64,000 bases of DNA. Origin: Clostridium sp. AM58-1XD. GTDB lineage: Bacteria > Bacillota > Clostridia > Lachnospirales > Lachnospiraceae. The DNA is taken from NCBI RefSeq assembly GCF_003464085.1, contig NZ_QSDR01000019.1, positions 23,045 through 87,044 of the forward strand, given 5' to 3'. A program made the position numbers and the translations under genes. The notes below the pieces were generated by a model. The model ran no database searches, was not told the origin of the DNA, and was given only the letters and a program-made list of their open reading frames with translations. Below are positions 56,992 through 64,000 of the stretch, in pieces (the first letter of the stretch is position 1; the number at the start of each line of letters is the position of its first letter).

Positions 56992-57222
56992 TATCATACA
57001 GATAGTGAACGAGTCGCATCCGGTCTTTCCGCTCTTCTGGGAATCGACTTTTCGGCGGTCTGCCGGGATGAACTGTTGAAAAATATATGGAAGTCAGAGA
57101 AGCTGGAAATTCTGGATTACTGTATCAGCCATCCGGATGTGTCGGCAAGGGAAGCCGGACGGAGAACAGGCCACAGCCATGGGTACGTAATGAGAATTTG
57201 GAAAGAACACCATTTATATTAA
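56992..57222 (+). pseudogene. C-terminal remnant of an HTH-like protein
   Basis: The frame directly after the kinase stop stays open to TAA 57220-57222 and reads as real protein: GLSALLGIDFSAVCRDELL, then LDYCISHPDVSAREAGRRTG. The end resembles a helix-turn-helix. No ATG or ribosome site is present. It could be the tail of a gene whose start was lost. Family not recognised. Confidence 0.35.
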
Positions 57223-57242
57223 TAAAAGCGCCGGGTCAAAGC

Positions 57243-57315
57243 GGGATAGTTTCCAAATGGATACTATCCCACTTTAAAGTGCTTACTTTTCCTTATTCGG
57301 AATCCGATCTATAAT
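57243..57315 (+). promoter_or_regulatory. Dyad-rich promoter region of the PNPOx-like gene
   Basis: GGGATAGT (57243-57250) / ACTATCCC (57263-57270) is a perfect dyad, followed by the palindromes ACTTTAAAGT (57271-57280) and TCGGAATCCGA. TATAAT lies at 57310-57315; the -35 is weak (TTTTCC). The weak -35 together with the dyads suggests control by a separate regulator, perhaps HxlR or TetR type. Confidence 0.5.
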
Positions 57316-57371
57316 GGTTACACAGGAAGCGGCCGTTCCACGAAAAGATATCTGAAAGAGGAGAAAACCAT

Positions 57372-57767
57372 ATGAAAAGAGCAGTGGAGTTTTTACAAGC
57401 AAACCCGGTACAATATCTGGCAACCGTAGGAAGAGACGGAAAAGCAAAATGCCGTCCATTTATGTTCTGCTTTGAAATGTACGGAAAAATGTGGTTCTGT
57501 ACCAATAATCAGAAGGAAGTGTATAAGGATATGCAGCAGAATCCGGAGATTGAAATCAGCGTGTCGGACTCTTCTTACGCCTGGATCCGCCTTCATGGAA
57601 AGGCTGTATTTGAGGACAATATGGAGGTAAAAGAAGCATGCATGTCCAATCCGATCGTAAAAGGCCAGTATGGCAGGGCGGATAATCCTGTGTTTGAGGT
57701 TTTTTATCTGGAACGCCCTCATGGACTGATTGCTGATTTTTCAGGCAATCCGCCATACGAATTCTAA
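57372..57767 (+). CDS. Pyridoxamine 5'-phosphate oxidase-like flavin-binding protein
   Basis: 131 residues with the split beta-barrel pattern of the PNPOx-like family: NPVQYLATVGRDGKAKCRPF, WFCTNNQKEVYKDMQQNPEIEIS and WIRLHGKAVFEDN. It binds FMN or F420-like cofactors in known members. GAGGAGAAAACC precedes the ATG. It stands just upstream of the SirTM-macrodomain pair. Reported SirTM operons often include flavin enzymes, so a functional link is possible. Confidence 0.85.
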   Translation: MKRAVEFLQANPVQYLATVGRDGKAKCRPFMFCFEMYGKMWFCTNNQKEVYKDMQQNPEIEISVSDSSYAWIRLHGKAVFEDNMEVKEACMSNPIVKGQYGRADNPVFEVFYLERPHGLIADFSGNPPYEF

Positions 57768-57784
57768 CAATAAGGACAATAGGG

Positions 57785-58680
57785 ATGGGAAATGAAAAGA
57801 AACAAAATATTCCGTATCAGGAGCAGATCAGAAAGGCGGCTTTTATGCTGGATCAGGCGGAAGCTTACTGATCGGAGCCGGCGCCGGGCTTTCTGCAGCA
57901 GCCGGACTCGTATACGGCGGAAAACGGTTTACCGGAAATTTCGGTGACTTCATCAGAAAATATGGTACTGTTTATATGCAGGATATGTATTCCGCCGGTT
58001 TTTATCCGTTTCCTACGGAGGAAGAACGGTGGGCATATTGGGCGAGGCATGCTTATATCAACAGAATTGAACCGGACGGGCTGCCCGTTTACCGGCAGCT
58101 GTTTGAACTGGCGGGTACGAGAGATTATTTTGTACTTACGACAAACGTGGACCATCAATTCTGGAAAGCAGGCTTTTGTGACGATCATATTTTTGCAACA
58201 CAGGGTGACTACGGGCTGATCCAGTGTGCGAAAGGCTGTCATCAGAAGACATATGACGCGGTAAGGCTGTTTGAACAGATGAATGAGGCAGAAAGGGACT
58301 GCAAGATTCCCTCCGATATGGTGCCGAAGTGCCCTGTATGCGGGGGGCCCATGGAAATGAATCTCAGAAAAGACGGGTATTTTGTACAGGATGATCATTG
58401 GAATAAGGCAGCTGAGCGATATGGGATATTTTTGGAAAAGTATGCTGAAAAAAATGTGGTTCTGCTGGAGGCGGGCGTCGGTTTCAACACACCGGCGATT
58501 ATCAGGTTCCCTTTTGAGAGGATGCTGTATGATAATAAAAAATGGTCGCTGATCCGGCTGAACCGGGACGAGGCCGCAGTGCCGGCCCACCTGGGCCCCA
58601 GGGCATTGGGCGTTCAAGAGGATATTGCGGTTAGCATCCAGGATATCGTATCAGAGATAAAAAATAAGGAGGCTTTATGA
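57785..58680 (+). pseudogene. SirTM-like sirtuin (putative protein ADP-ribosyltransferase), one frame break
   Basis: About 299 residues when joined. ATG 57785 opens MGNEKKQNIPYQEQIRKAA. The break near 57868 (GCTTACTG for GCTTTACTG) restores LLIGAGAGLSAAAGL, the NAD-binding motif. TTNVDHQFWKAGF follows, then FATQGDYGLIQC. Here Gln replaces the His that is catalytic in deacetylase sirtuins, as in the class M sirtuins that ADP-ribosylate lipoylated proteins. The zinc knuckle is QCAKGC and KCPVCGGPM. It overlaps the macrodomain gene by 4 bases. The frame break is a T-run length difference and is probably artefactual. Confidence 0.85.
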
Positions 58681-59459
58681 AACAGGATGAACGAAGAACG
58701 TATCTGATCCGGACTCTGCTGGAAGAAATGCCGCAGTATCGCGGCATGGGAATCCCCTTCGATGAGTCCGGCCAGAAGCGGCTCCTGCGCTCCCTGATGA
58801 ACCTGCGTCCGCCGGTGCCTGCGGCGCAGGATTTTCTTGATATACAGGATAAATATTTGTCGGAGGAGATCAGAAAGAAGGGGATCACGGACAGCGTTTC
58901 CCTGCGGCCGGTGGATGATGGCGGCCGTATTTTTCTATGGCGCGGCGATATCACGACCTTAAAGGCGGATGCCATTGTAAACGCGGCAAACAGCGCTCTC
59001 CTGGGCTGCTTTCAGCCCTGCCATTCCTGTATCGACAACATCATTCACACATATTCGGGCATTCAGCTTCGCATGGCCTGCAGTGAATTGATGAAGGCAC
59101 AGGGATATGAAGAACCGCCGGGCAGAGCAAAAATCACACCGGGCTACAATCTCCCATGCAGATTTGTCATTCACACGGTCGGTCCGGTTGTTTCCGGAAA
59201 TTTAAGAAAACGGGACTGTGAACTTCTGGCAGGCTGTTATCAGTCCTGCCTGGAACTGGCTGTCCGGAACGGAATTTCATCCATTGCATTCTGCTGTATA
59301 TCCACCGGCGTATTTTGTTTCCCTCAGGATAAGGCGGCGGAAATTGCAGTGGAAACGGTATCCCGCTTTCTGGAACGGAACATGTCTATCACCCAGGTTA
59401 TTTTTGACGTATTTACTGAAAGGGATTTTGATTTGTACCGAAAACTGCTGGAGGGATAG
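58677..59459 (+). CDS. Zinc-type macrodomain protein ADP-ribose hydrolase
   Basis: 260 residues. An N-terminal helical extension of about 75 residues precedes the macrodomain: LWRGDITTLKADAIVNAANSALLGCF, then the Cys/His loop CFQPCHSCIDNIIH characteristic of SirTM-linked Zn-macrodomains, then FVIHTVGPVV and SIAFCCISTGVFCFP. It removes the ADP-ribose placed by the adjacent sirtuin. The 4-base overlap with that gene indicates coupled translation. It is followed by a strong terminator at 59530. Confidence 0.9.
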   Translation: MKQDERRTYLIRTLLEEMPQYRGMGIPFDESGQKRLLRSLMNLRPPVPAAQDFLDIQDKYLSEEIRKKGITDSVSLRPVDDGGRIFLWRGDITTLKADAIVNAANSALLGCFQPCHSCIDNIIHTYSGIQLRMACSELMKAQGYEEPPGRAKITPGYNLPCRFVIHTVGPVVSGNLRKRDCELLAGCYQSCLELAVRNGISSIAFCCISTGVFCFPQDKAAEIAVETVSRFLERNMSITQVIFDVFTERDFDLYRKLLEG

Positions 59460-59529
59460 GAGAGCTTTGATATGCTAATGAAAGCTATGTGAATACAGGC
59501 AAGACGGAAAACTCAATATCTATCAGCCA

Positions 59530-59556
59530 GGACGCTCAAATTGAGCGTCCTTTTTT
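59530..59556 (+). terminator. Rho-independent terminator after the macrodomain gene
   Basis: GGACGCTCAA (59530-59539) and TTGAGCGTCC (59541-59550) followed by six T. Confidence 0.9.
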
Positions 59557-59633
59557 CTCTCTCCGGGAAAGATTTTGTTCCATATAACGGTTATAAACGA
59601 TCCGCGAAAACATCAGCTATCCCTATCTTACGC

Positions 59634-59662
59634 TTGAAGGGATTATTATTTCCCTGTATAAT
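59634..59662 (+). promoter_or_regulatory. Sigma-A promoter of the 59.7-kb two-component system
   Basis: TTGAAG (59634-59639), a 17-bp spacer and TATAAT (59657-59662), then AAGGAGG before ATG 59692. Confidence 0.75.
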
Positions 59663-59691
59663 AAACATTAAGAAATAAAGGAGGTGCTGCC

Positions 59692-61076
59692 ATGAGCGAA
59701 AGTATCCACATCCATATGTGGCTGGAATACTGGGGGAGCTTCCTCGTCTTTTTTGGCCCTGTAATCCTGCGGTGCTACCCTTACCGGAAAAGAATGCGCA
59801 TTCCGGTGTGGGCGCTGGGACTGATTGTGGCCGCCGTGTGGGGGGCAATCGCTCTGTGGCTTGTAGTGTTCGGCTATTCGGCGGAAACCTCAGCAACTAC
59901 CTACCGGATGATTTCGATGGTGTTCTTTTTTCTGCTGTCCTGTGTCATTATCAAAGACCGGTTTACCCGGCACTTTTTCGTCTACCTGATTGCCTGGACC
60001 CTAATGAGCATGACCATGAGCAGCGGACAGTTTGCCAGCCAGCGGATTGGCGGCGGTTATCTGACGATTATTATAACTACCCTGCTGTTCGACCTTTTCA
60101 CCTATCCGATCATTTTCCTTTTCCTGCGCCGGGAGCTGGAGCCTTTAATGGACGTAGACAACACAAGTATATGGAGTATTATCTGGCTGCCTTCCCTGCT
60201 GACCTGCATGATTATCCTCATCGCTGCACCGGGGCTTTTGGATATGAGCAGCGTAAGCTATGTGGTAATCCGGATATTGCTGGGCTGGTCAACCTGCTGA
60301 ACTGCGTGCGCCTGGTTATCTGCCTGCGCCATGCCCGTGAACAGGCGAACCAGGAGAATGAAGCAGCCCGTGTGCGGGAGCTGGCCGACTTAAAAGAAGA
60401 ATTTCTCCACAATCTCTCCCACGAGCTGCAAATGCCTATCACTGTGGTATCTGGCTTCGCCCAGCTCACCGGGCGGATGATGGACGACAAGCTGATTGAC
60501 CGGGCCGCCGTGCGGGATAATATGCGGCGGGTGGACAGCGAAGCCGGACGGTTGGAGCGGCTGGTGATGCAGCTGTTGGATGCTGCCGCCATCGAGAACG
60601 GCAGCTTCACCTTAAACTGTCGTGAGATGGACATTGCGGAGCTTTTGAACACCGTAGCCTGTGTCCATTTCCCGGTGATGGACAATCACGGCAATACCGT
60701 GGCGGTGGACGTGCCTCCCGGGCTTTTGCATCTATATGGCGACCAGGAGCGGCTCTTGCAGGTACTGCTTAATCTGATGTCCAACGCCGTCAAACACACC
60801 GAGAGTGGCAGCATTCTCTTGTCTGCGCGCCTGGAGGGGAGCTCAGTTGCAGTGACTGTGCGTGACACCGGCGAGGGCATCGCCCCCGAACTGCTCCCCC
60901 AGATATTTGAGCGATATCCTAAAAACCGGGCTGCGGGAGGCAACGGCCTTGGCCTGTATATCTGCGCACAGATAGTCCAGGCCCACGGCGGCCAGATTAC
61001 GGTAGAAAGTAAAATAGGAAAGGGAACCGCCGTGCGGTTTACAGTCCCGATCATGAAATGGGAGGTGGAACAATGA
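59692..61076 (+). pseudogene. Membrane sensor histidine kinase, one frame break
   Basis: About 461 residues when joined. Six or seven hydrophobic segments occupy residues 10-210. HisKA follows (FLHNLSHELQMP; His in LSHEL), then HATPase with NLMSNAVKHTESG, DTGEGIAPELLP and GNGLGLYI. The break near 60282 (GGGCTGG region) turns the last membrane segment into a stop; one base restores GLVNLLNCVRLVIC. The stop overlaps the regulator start (ATGA). Base composition is clearly more GC-rich than in upstream genes. Confidence 0.85.
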
Positions 61077-61753
61077 ATGGAAAAACCATTCTGATGGTGG
61101 AGGACAACGAACATGTGCTGGCGCTCAACCGGGCAGTACTGGAACGGGAAGGCTGCACCGTGTTTCCGGCGGTAAGCCTGGCAGCCGCACGGCGGACGCT
61201 TGCGGAGCATCCCACCGTTGACCTTGTGGTGTTAGACATTCTTCTGCCCGATGGCAACGGCCTGGAGTATATCCCGGAGCTTCGGGAAACGACCTCCGCT
61301 CCGGTGCTCATGCTCACCAGCAAACGGGACTATGAGGATATGGTAAAGGGCCTGACCGGGGGTGCAGATGACTACATGACAAAGCCTTATCGGGTGGAGG
61401 AACTGCTGGCGCGGATGGTGGCCTTATTACACCGGCGTGAAACGGCGCGGGGAAACACTGTGATGACGCGCGGCCCGCTGGTGTTGGATACAGTGGCCCA
61501 GCGCGCCTTCCTTAACGGGGAGGACATTCTGCTCCAGCCCCGCGAGTACGCCGCCCTCTACTATCTCATGCAGCATGAGGGCGAGGGCGTTTCAGCGGAG
61601 CGGCTATATGAAACTGTATGGAAGCTGCCTGCCAACGGCAGCGCAAGCGCGGCGAGAACCGCCGTGTCGCGGCTGCGCAAAAAGCTGGAGGGAAGCGGTT
61701 ATACCATCACCTCCGGGTGGGGCGCGGGGTACTGCTTTGAGCGTGAAATATAG
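61073..61753 (+). CDS. OmpR/PhoB-family response regulator
   Basis: 226 residues. The receiver carries MVEDNEHV, Asp in LVVLDILLPDG, Thr in MLTSKRD and Lys in MTKPYR. The C-terminal wHTH includes LQPREYAALYYLM and SAARTAVSRLRKKL. GGAGGTGG precedes ATG 61073, which overlaps the kinase stop. Partner of the preceding kinase. Confidence 0.95.
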   Translation: MNGKTILMVEDNEHVLALNRAVLEREGCTVFPAVSLAAARRTLAEHPTVDLVVLDILLPDGNGLEYIPELRETTSAPVLMLTSKRDYEDMVKGLTGGADDYMTKPYRVEELLARMVALLHRRETARGNTVMTRGPLVLDTVAQRAFLNGEDILLQPREYAALYYLMQHEGEGVSAERLYETVWKLPANGSASAARTAVSRLRKKLEGSGYTITSGWGAGYCFEREI

Positions 61754-61807
61754 TAATGCGTAAAATCGTTACAAATTGGCAACCTTTGTGTTTTTATGAA
61801 GGGTCTA

Positions 61808-61873
61808 TGGTATAATACAGGCAGGGGTTAGAAGGCTCCGTAACAGAAAGTCACAACAGTGGCTTTCTTTTTT
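61808..61873 (+). promoter_or_regulatory. Extended -10 promoter followed by a leader terminator
   Basis: TGGTATAAT (61808-61816) is a consensus extended -10. About 30 bases downstream AGAAAGTCAC (61845-61854) and GTGGCTTTCT (61859-61868) form a hairpin ending in six T (61868-61873). The terminator lies between promoter and gene 61912, so transcription may be attenuated or a small RNA of about 50 bases released. Confidence 0.6.
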
Positions 61874-61911
61874 GCATTATAGGGGAATTATTCAAAGAGA
61901 AAGGTGGGATT

Positions 61912-62337
61912 ATGCTGAAACGAAAACCAGTCGTCCTGTTGATTGAGGACAACGAAAATGTGAATGCCGCCAACCGGCAGCTTCTGGAACGGGAGGGGTA
62001 CACAGTGCGTATCGCGCGTAGCATTGCCGAGGCGAAGCGGCATACTACCGGAGAGGAAAAGGTGGCACTGCTGGACATCGACCTGCCGGACAGCGACGGC
62101 CTTTCGTTTCTTCCGGAGCTGTGCCATCTGACAGACGCTGTTCTGGTGCTCTCCGGCAACAAAGAAGCGGCGGCCATGGCGGTGGAGGGCGGAGCACAGG
62201 GCTTTATCGGCAAGCCCTACCGCCTTGACGAGCTGTGCCGGAAGGTGAGAACCCTGGTGGAACCTGAGAATGCGGCCACTGCTGGGCGGACGCAGGCGTG
62301 CCAGATCCTGCCTGCATTTCAGCAGACAAAAAGATAG
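61912..62337 (+). CDS. Receiver-only response regulator
   Basis: 141 residues: a single receiver domain with LIEDNENVN, phospho-acceptor Asp in LLDIDLPDSDG, Ser in VLSGNKE and Lys in IGKPYR, then a short tail of about 25 residues without a DNA-binding domain. It closely resembles the receiver of the regulator at 61073 and probably arose by duplication. It may act as a phosphate sink or protein-binding regulator. AAAGGTGGG precedes the ATG. The gap 62338-62579 carries about 30 codons (frame with DISVTVNQDSMTGSITANIQ) that look like a relic of an unrelated gene. Confidence 0.85.
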   Translation: MLKRKPVVLLIEDNENVNAANRQLLEREGYTVRIARSIAEAKRHTTGEEKVALLDIDLPDSDGLSFLPELCHLTDAVLVLSGNKEAAAMAVEGGAQGFIGKPYRLDELCRKVRTLVEPENAATAGRTQACQILPAFQQTKR

Positions 62338-62579
62338 CCGCCGCGATTTACCTGTCAGGATATCTCTGTCACAGTCAACCAGGATTCTATGACCGGCAGT
62401 ATTACAGCGAATATTCAGCCGGTTTGCTCGGTGTGATTCAGAGTGTGTCTTGGAAAAAAACGTAAAATGAGGGATGGGGAACACAGATGCGGAAAAGTAC
62501 ACCATCGATACGGAATACGACATTAAAATTCCCTAAAAGCTATAAACTCGTCCGAATGGACAGACAGGAGGAAACGAGA

Positions 62580-64000
62580 ATGATACAGAAAAAGAAATGG
62601 AAACGAATATGGGCGTTGTTGCTATCTGCCGCACTAACGATAACACAGCTTCCGATGGTGGCCGCGGCTGATAATAGCGCGCCGGAGGACGGGAGTATTG
62701 CGTCCTTTGCGGCGCTCCCTGGCGATATGGCGAAGCAGACCGTCCAGGAGGGGACGGCTTATGAGGATTTGAACCTGCCGGACGAGGTAACAGCGGTTAT
62801 CTACCATGTTATTGAGGATACGGTAATCCCGGACGAGGACGACATTGAGGAAGAAAGCGGCGATAATGTCTCTATCGCCACGCCCAGCGAAGCGGAGGGC
62901 AGTGTGTCCGGGAATCACAACAGGGATACTTCCGAAAAGGAAAACGGGAAAACCCTCCTAACCGTAACCACGTCTAAGGAAAAAGTCCCCGTGACATGGC
63001 AGAGCGATCCGGCCTATGACGGTGATACGGCGGGCAAGTATGTGTTCAAGGCTAAGACAGACGGCTATCCCTTGTCCAGCGGCGTGAAGCTGCCGCAGAT
63101 CACCGTGACGGTTGTGGCAGAGACTGCGGAAATTCCATCAGGAACCCTGCCGGAAAAATCGGTGCCCTGCACAAAGACTGAGGGCTGTACTTTAGAGGAA
63201 GGGCATGAGGGAGAATGCGTGGCGGAACCATCTCTTACAGAGAACGGACTGGAAAAAGCCATCACAAGCTGGACATTCGTGGACGGCGACAATCTGACCC
63301 TGGGCGAACTGGCCCTGCCCGGCGTTAGCATGGACAATCAGGCCGACTTTGACACGGTAGTTTCCATGCTTCCCACACAGATCAGCGGGGCGGTTGACGG
63401 CGAGACGGACCCGGTTAAGGTGGATATCACCGGCTGGAGCTGCCCAGGCTACATACAGGGCAGCGATGATAATTGGCCGCTGACCGGCGATTATATGTTT
63501 ACGGCGGCGCTGGAGGTGGGCTACGCCTGCGATCCGACCCCAACCGTCAAGGTGACGCTGGGCGGAGGGGACGTGTATGATTTTGGGGGCTTGACAATTT
63601 TAGGAACACCCACGGCCACGCAGGAACCGGACGGGCAAATCAAGCTGGGCAACGGCGAGTACACCATCTCCGGCACATGGAGCGGGACGCTGACCGGAGT
63701 AAACAATAGTAATAAAAAAGCCGTCATTACGGTGCCGTCCGGCGTGACTGCCAATGTTACATTGCAAGACGTGACCATAACAGAGGTGAGCGGCACACGC
63801 TACGCCTGCGCCTTCGCGGTGGTGGCGGACGGCACGGCGAACATCACTCTTTCCGGCGCGAACACCCTGACCAGCGGCGATGACCGGGCCGGACTGGAGA
63901 CGTCGGAACACGCCACGGTTACGATTGGCGGCGGTGAAGCGGGCAGCCTGACGGCCAACGGTGGCACCAACGGCGCTGGCATCGGCGGCGGCGAGGGAGC
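62580..64000 (+). CDS. N-terminal part of a large secreted surface protein, runs off the window
   Basis: At least 473 codons with no stop. A signal peptide (KKKWKRIWALLLSAALT, cleavage after AAA near residue 30) is followed by an acidic Ser/Glu-rich linker, beta-strand-rich domains and a Cys motif CTKTEGCTLEEGHEGEC seen in Lachnospiraceae cell-surface proteins. The last part begins Gly-rich turns (TIGGGEAGSLTANGGTNGAGIGGG) of the carbohydrate-binding/InlB-like adhesin type. AGGAGG lies 8 bases before ATG 62580. Anchoring and length are outside the window. Confidence 0.85.
   Translation, partial: MIQKKKWKRIWALLLSAALTITQLPMVAAADNSAPEDGSIASFAALPGDMAKQTVQEGTAYEDLNLPDEVTAVIYHVIEDTVIPDEDDIEEESGDNVSIATPSEAEGSVSGNHNRDTSEKENGKTLLTVTTSKEKVPVTWQSDPAYDGDTAGKYVFKAKTDGYPLSSGVKLPQITVTVVAETAEIPSGTLPEKSVPCTKTEGCTLEEGHEGECVAEPSLTENGLEKAITSWTFVDGDNLTLGELALPGVSMDNQADFDTVVSMLPTQISGAVDGETDPVKVDITGWSCPGYIQGSDDNWPLTGDYMFTAALEVGYACDPTPTVKVTLGGGDVYDFGGLTILGTPTATQEPDGQIKLGNGEYTISGTWSGTLTGVNNSNKKAVITVPSGVTANVTLQDVTITEVSGTRYACAFAVVADGTANITLSGANTLTSGDDRAGLETSEHATVTIGGGEAGSLTANGGTNGAGIGGGEG

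Noticed and set aside
57793..57950. Alternative Arg-rich open frame at the start of the sirtuin gene
   Set aside because: It is almost all Arg, Lys and Ser and has no relation to the sirtuin, while the other frame gives the NAD-binding motif after a one-base repair.
61845..61873. Leader hairpin as a T-box or known riboswitch
   Set aside because: The leader is only about 90 bases with a single short hairpin and no conserved T-box or aptamer sequence.

Overview
The window looks like chromosome of a gut-type Clostridia, most plausibly Lachnospiraceae. Supporting signs are AGGAGG-type ribosome binding sites, sigma-A promoters, lipoprotein signal peptides, a BglG/PTS operon under antitermination, hybrid histidine kinases next to solute-binding proteins, and a surface protein with Gly-rich repeats. 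I see no rRNA, tRNA, CRISPR array or prophage. Base composition is moderate through most of the window. It is lower in the helicase (1-3.5 kb) and IS110 (11.3-12.7 kb) segments and visibly higher from about 59.7 kb to the end.

Layout. 0-3.6 kb: the tail of an unknown gene, then an SF1 helicase with a C-terminal nuclease domain, broken by two frameshifts. 3.6-11 kb: a likely operon of a PaaK-like adenylating enzyme, a MacB/FtsX-type ABC transporter, a cyclophilin-like lipoprotein, an Ntn-type amide hydrolase and a LysE-type exporter. 11-12.7 kb: a gene remnant and an IS110-family element with a candidate bridge RNA. 12.8-21.8 kb: a redox cluster (second cyclophilin-like lipoprotein, YqhD-type alcohol dehydrogenase behind a MerR-type promoter, two LysR regulators, DUF3737 beta-helix protein, PatB-type C-S lyase, flavodoxin, cupin, carboxymuconolactone decarboxylase, aldo/keto reductase). 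22-30 kb: a solute-binding protein, two hybrid histidine kinases and a double-wHTH GntR regulator. 30-35.6 kb: a GGDEF-EAL protein, a MntP/YtaF-like membrane protein, a DEAD-box helicase and an FMN reductase. 35.7-40 kb: a MarR regulator with three operators and a heterodimeric ABC exporter. 40-42.7 kb: a secreted His/Cys-rich mini-protein divergent from a two-component system whose sensor loop is His/Met-rich. 42.8-46.1 kb: a large PAS-GGDEF-GAF-GAF-GGDEF-EAL protein. 46.4-51 kb: a beta-glucoside operon (promoter, RAT/terminator, BglG, second RAT, PTS EIIBCA, 6-phospho-beta-glucosidase). 51.2-57 kb: a ROK repressor divergent from a sugar/polyol operon (SDR, GPH symporter, HAD phosphatase, FGGY kinase). 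57.3-59.5 kb: a flavin-binding PNPOx-like protein, then an ADP-ribosylating sirtuin (SirTM-like) and a zinc-type macrodomain hydrolase. 59.6-64 kb: a GC-richer segment with a two-component system, a receiver-only regulator behind a leader terminator, and the start of a large surface protein.

Two window-wide patterns stand out. First, about fifteen frame breaks fall in otherwise intact genes. All but two are repaired by adding one base, and many lie in short homopolymers, which points to sequencing/assembly indels more than to gene decay. Second, a family of about 80-130 bp nested palindromic elements recurs at the 3' ends of five transcription units (21.8, 32.2, 35.6, 40.0 and 51.1 kb). Three copies share a non-palindromic core around GTGACTTG, which an ordinary terminator would not need. 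This is my best candidate for an undescribed element. The SirTM-macrodomain pair without a visible lipoyl carrier protein, and the His-rich sensor plus secreted mini-protein, are the next most interesting.
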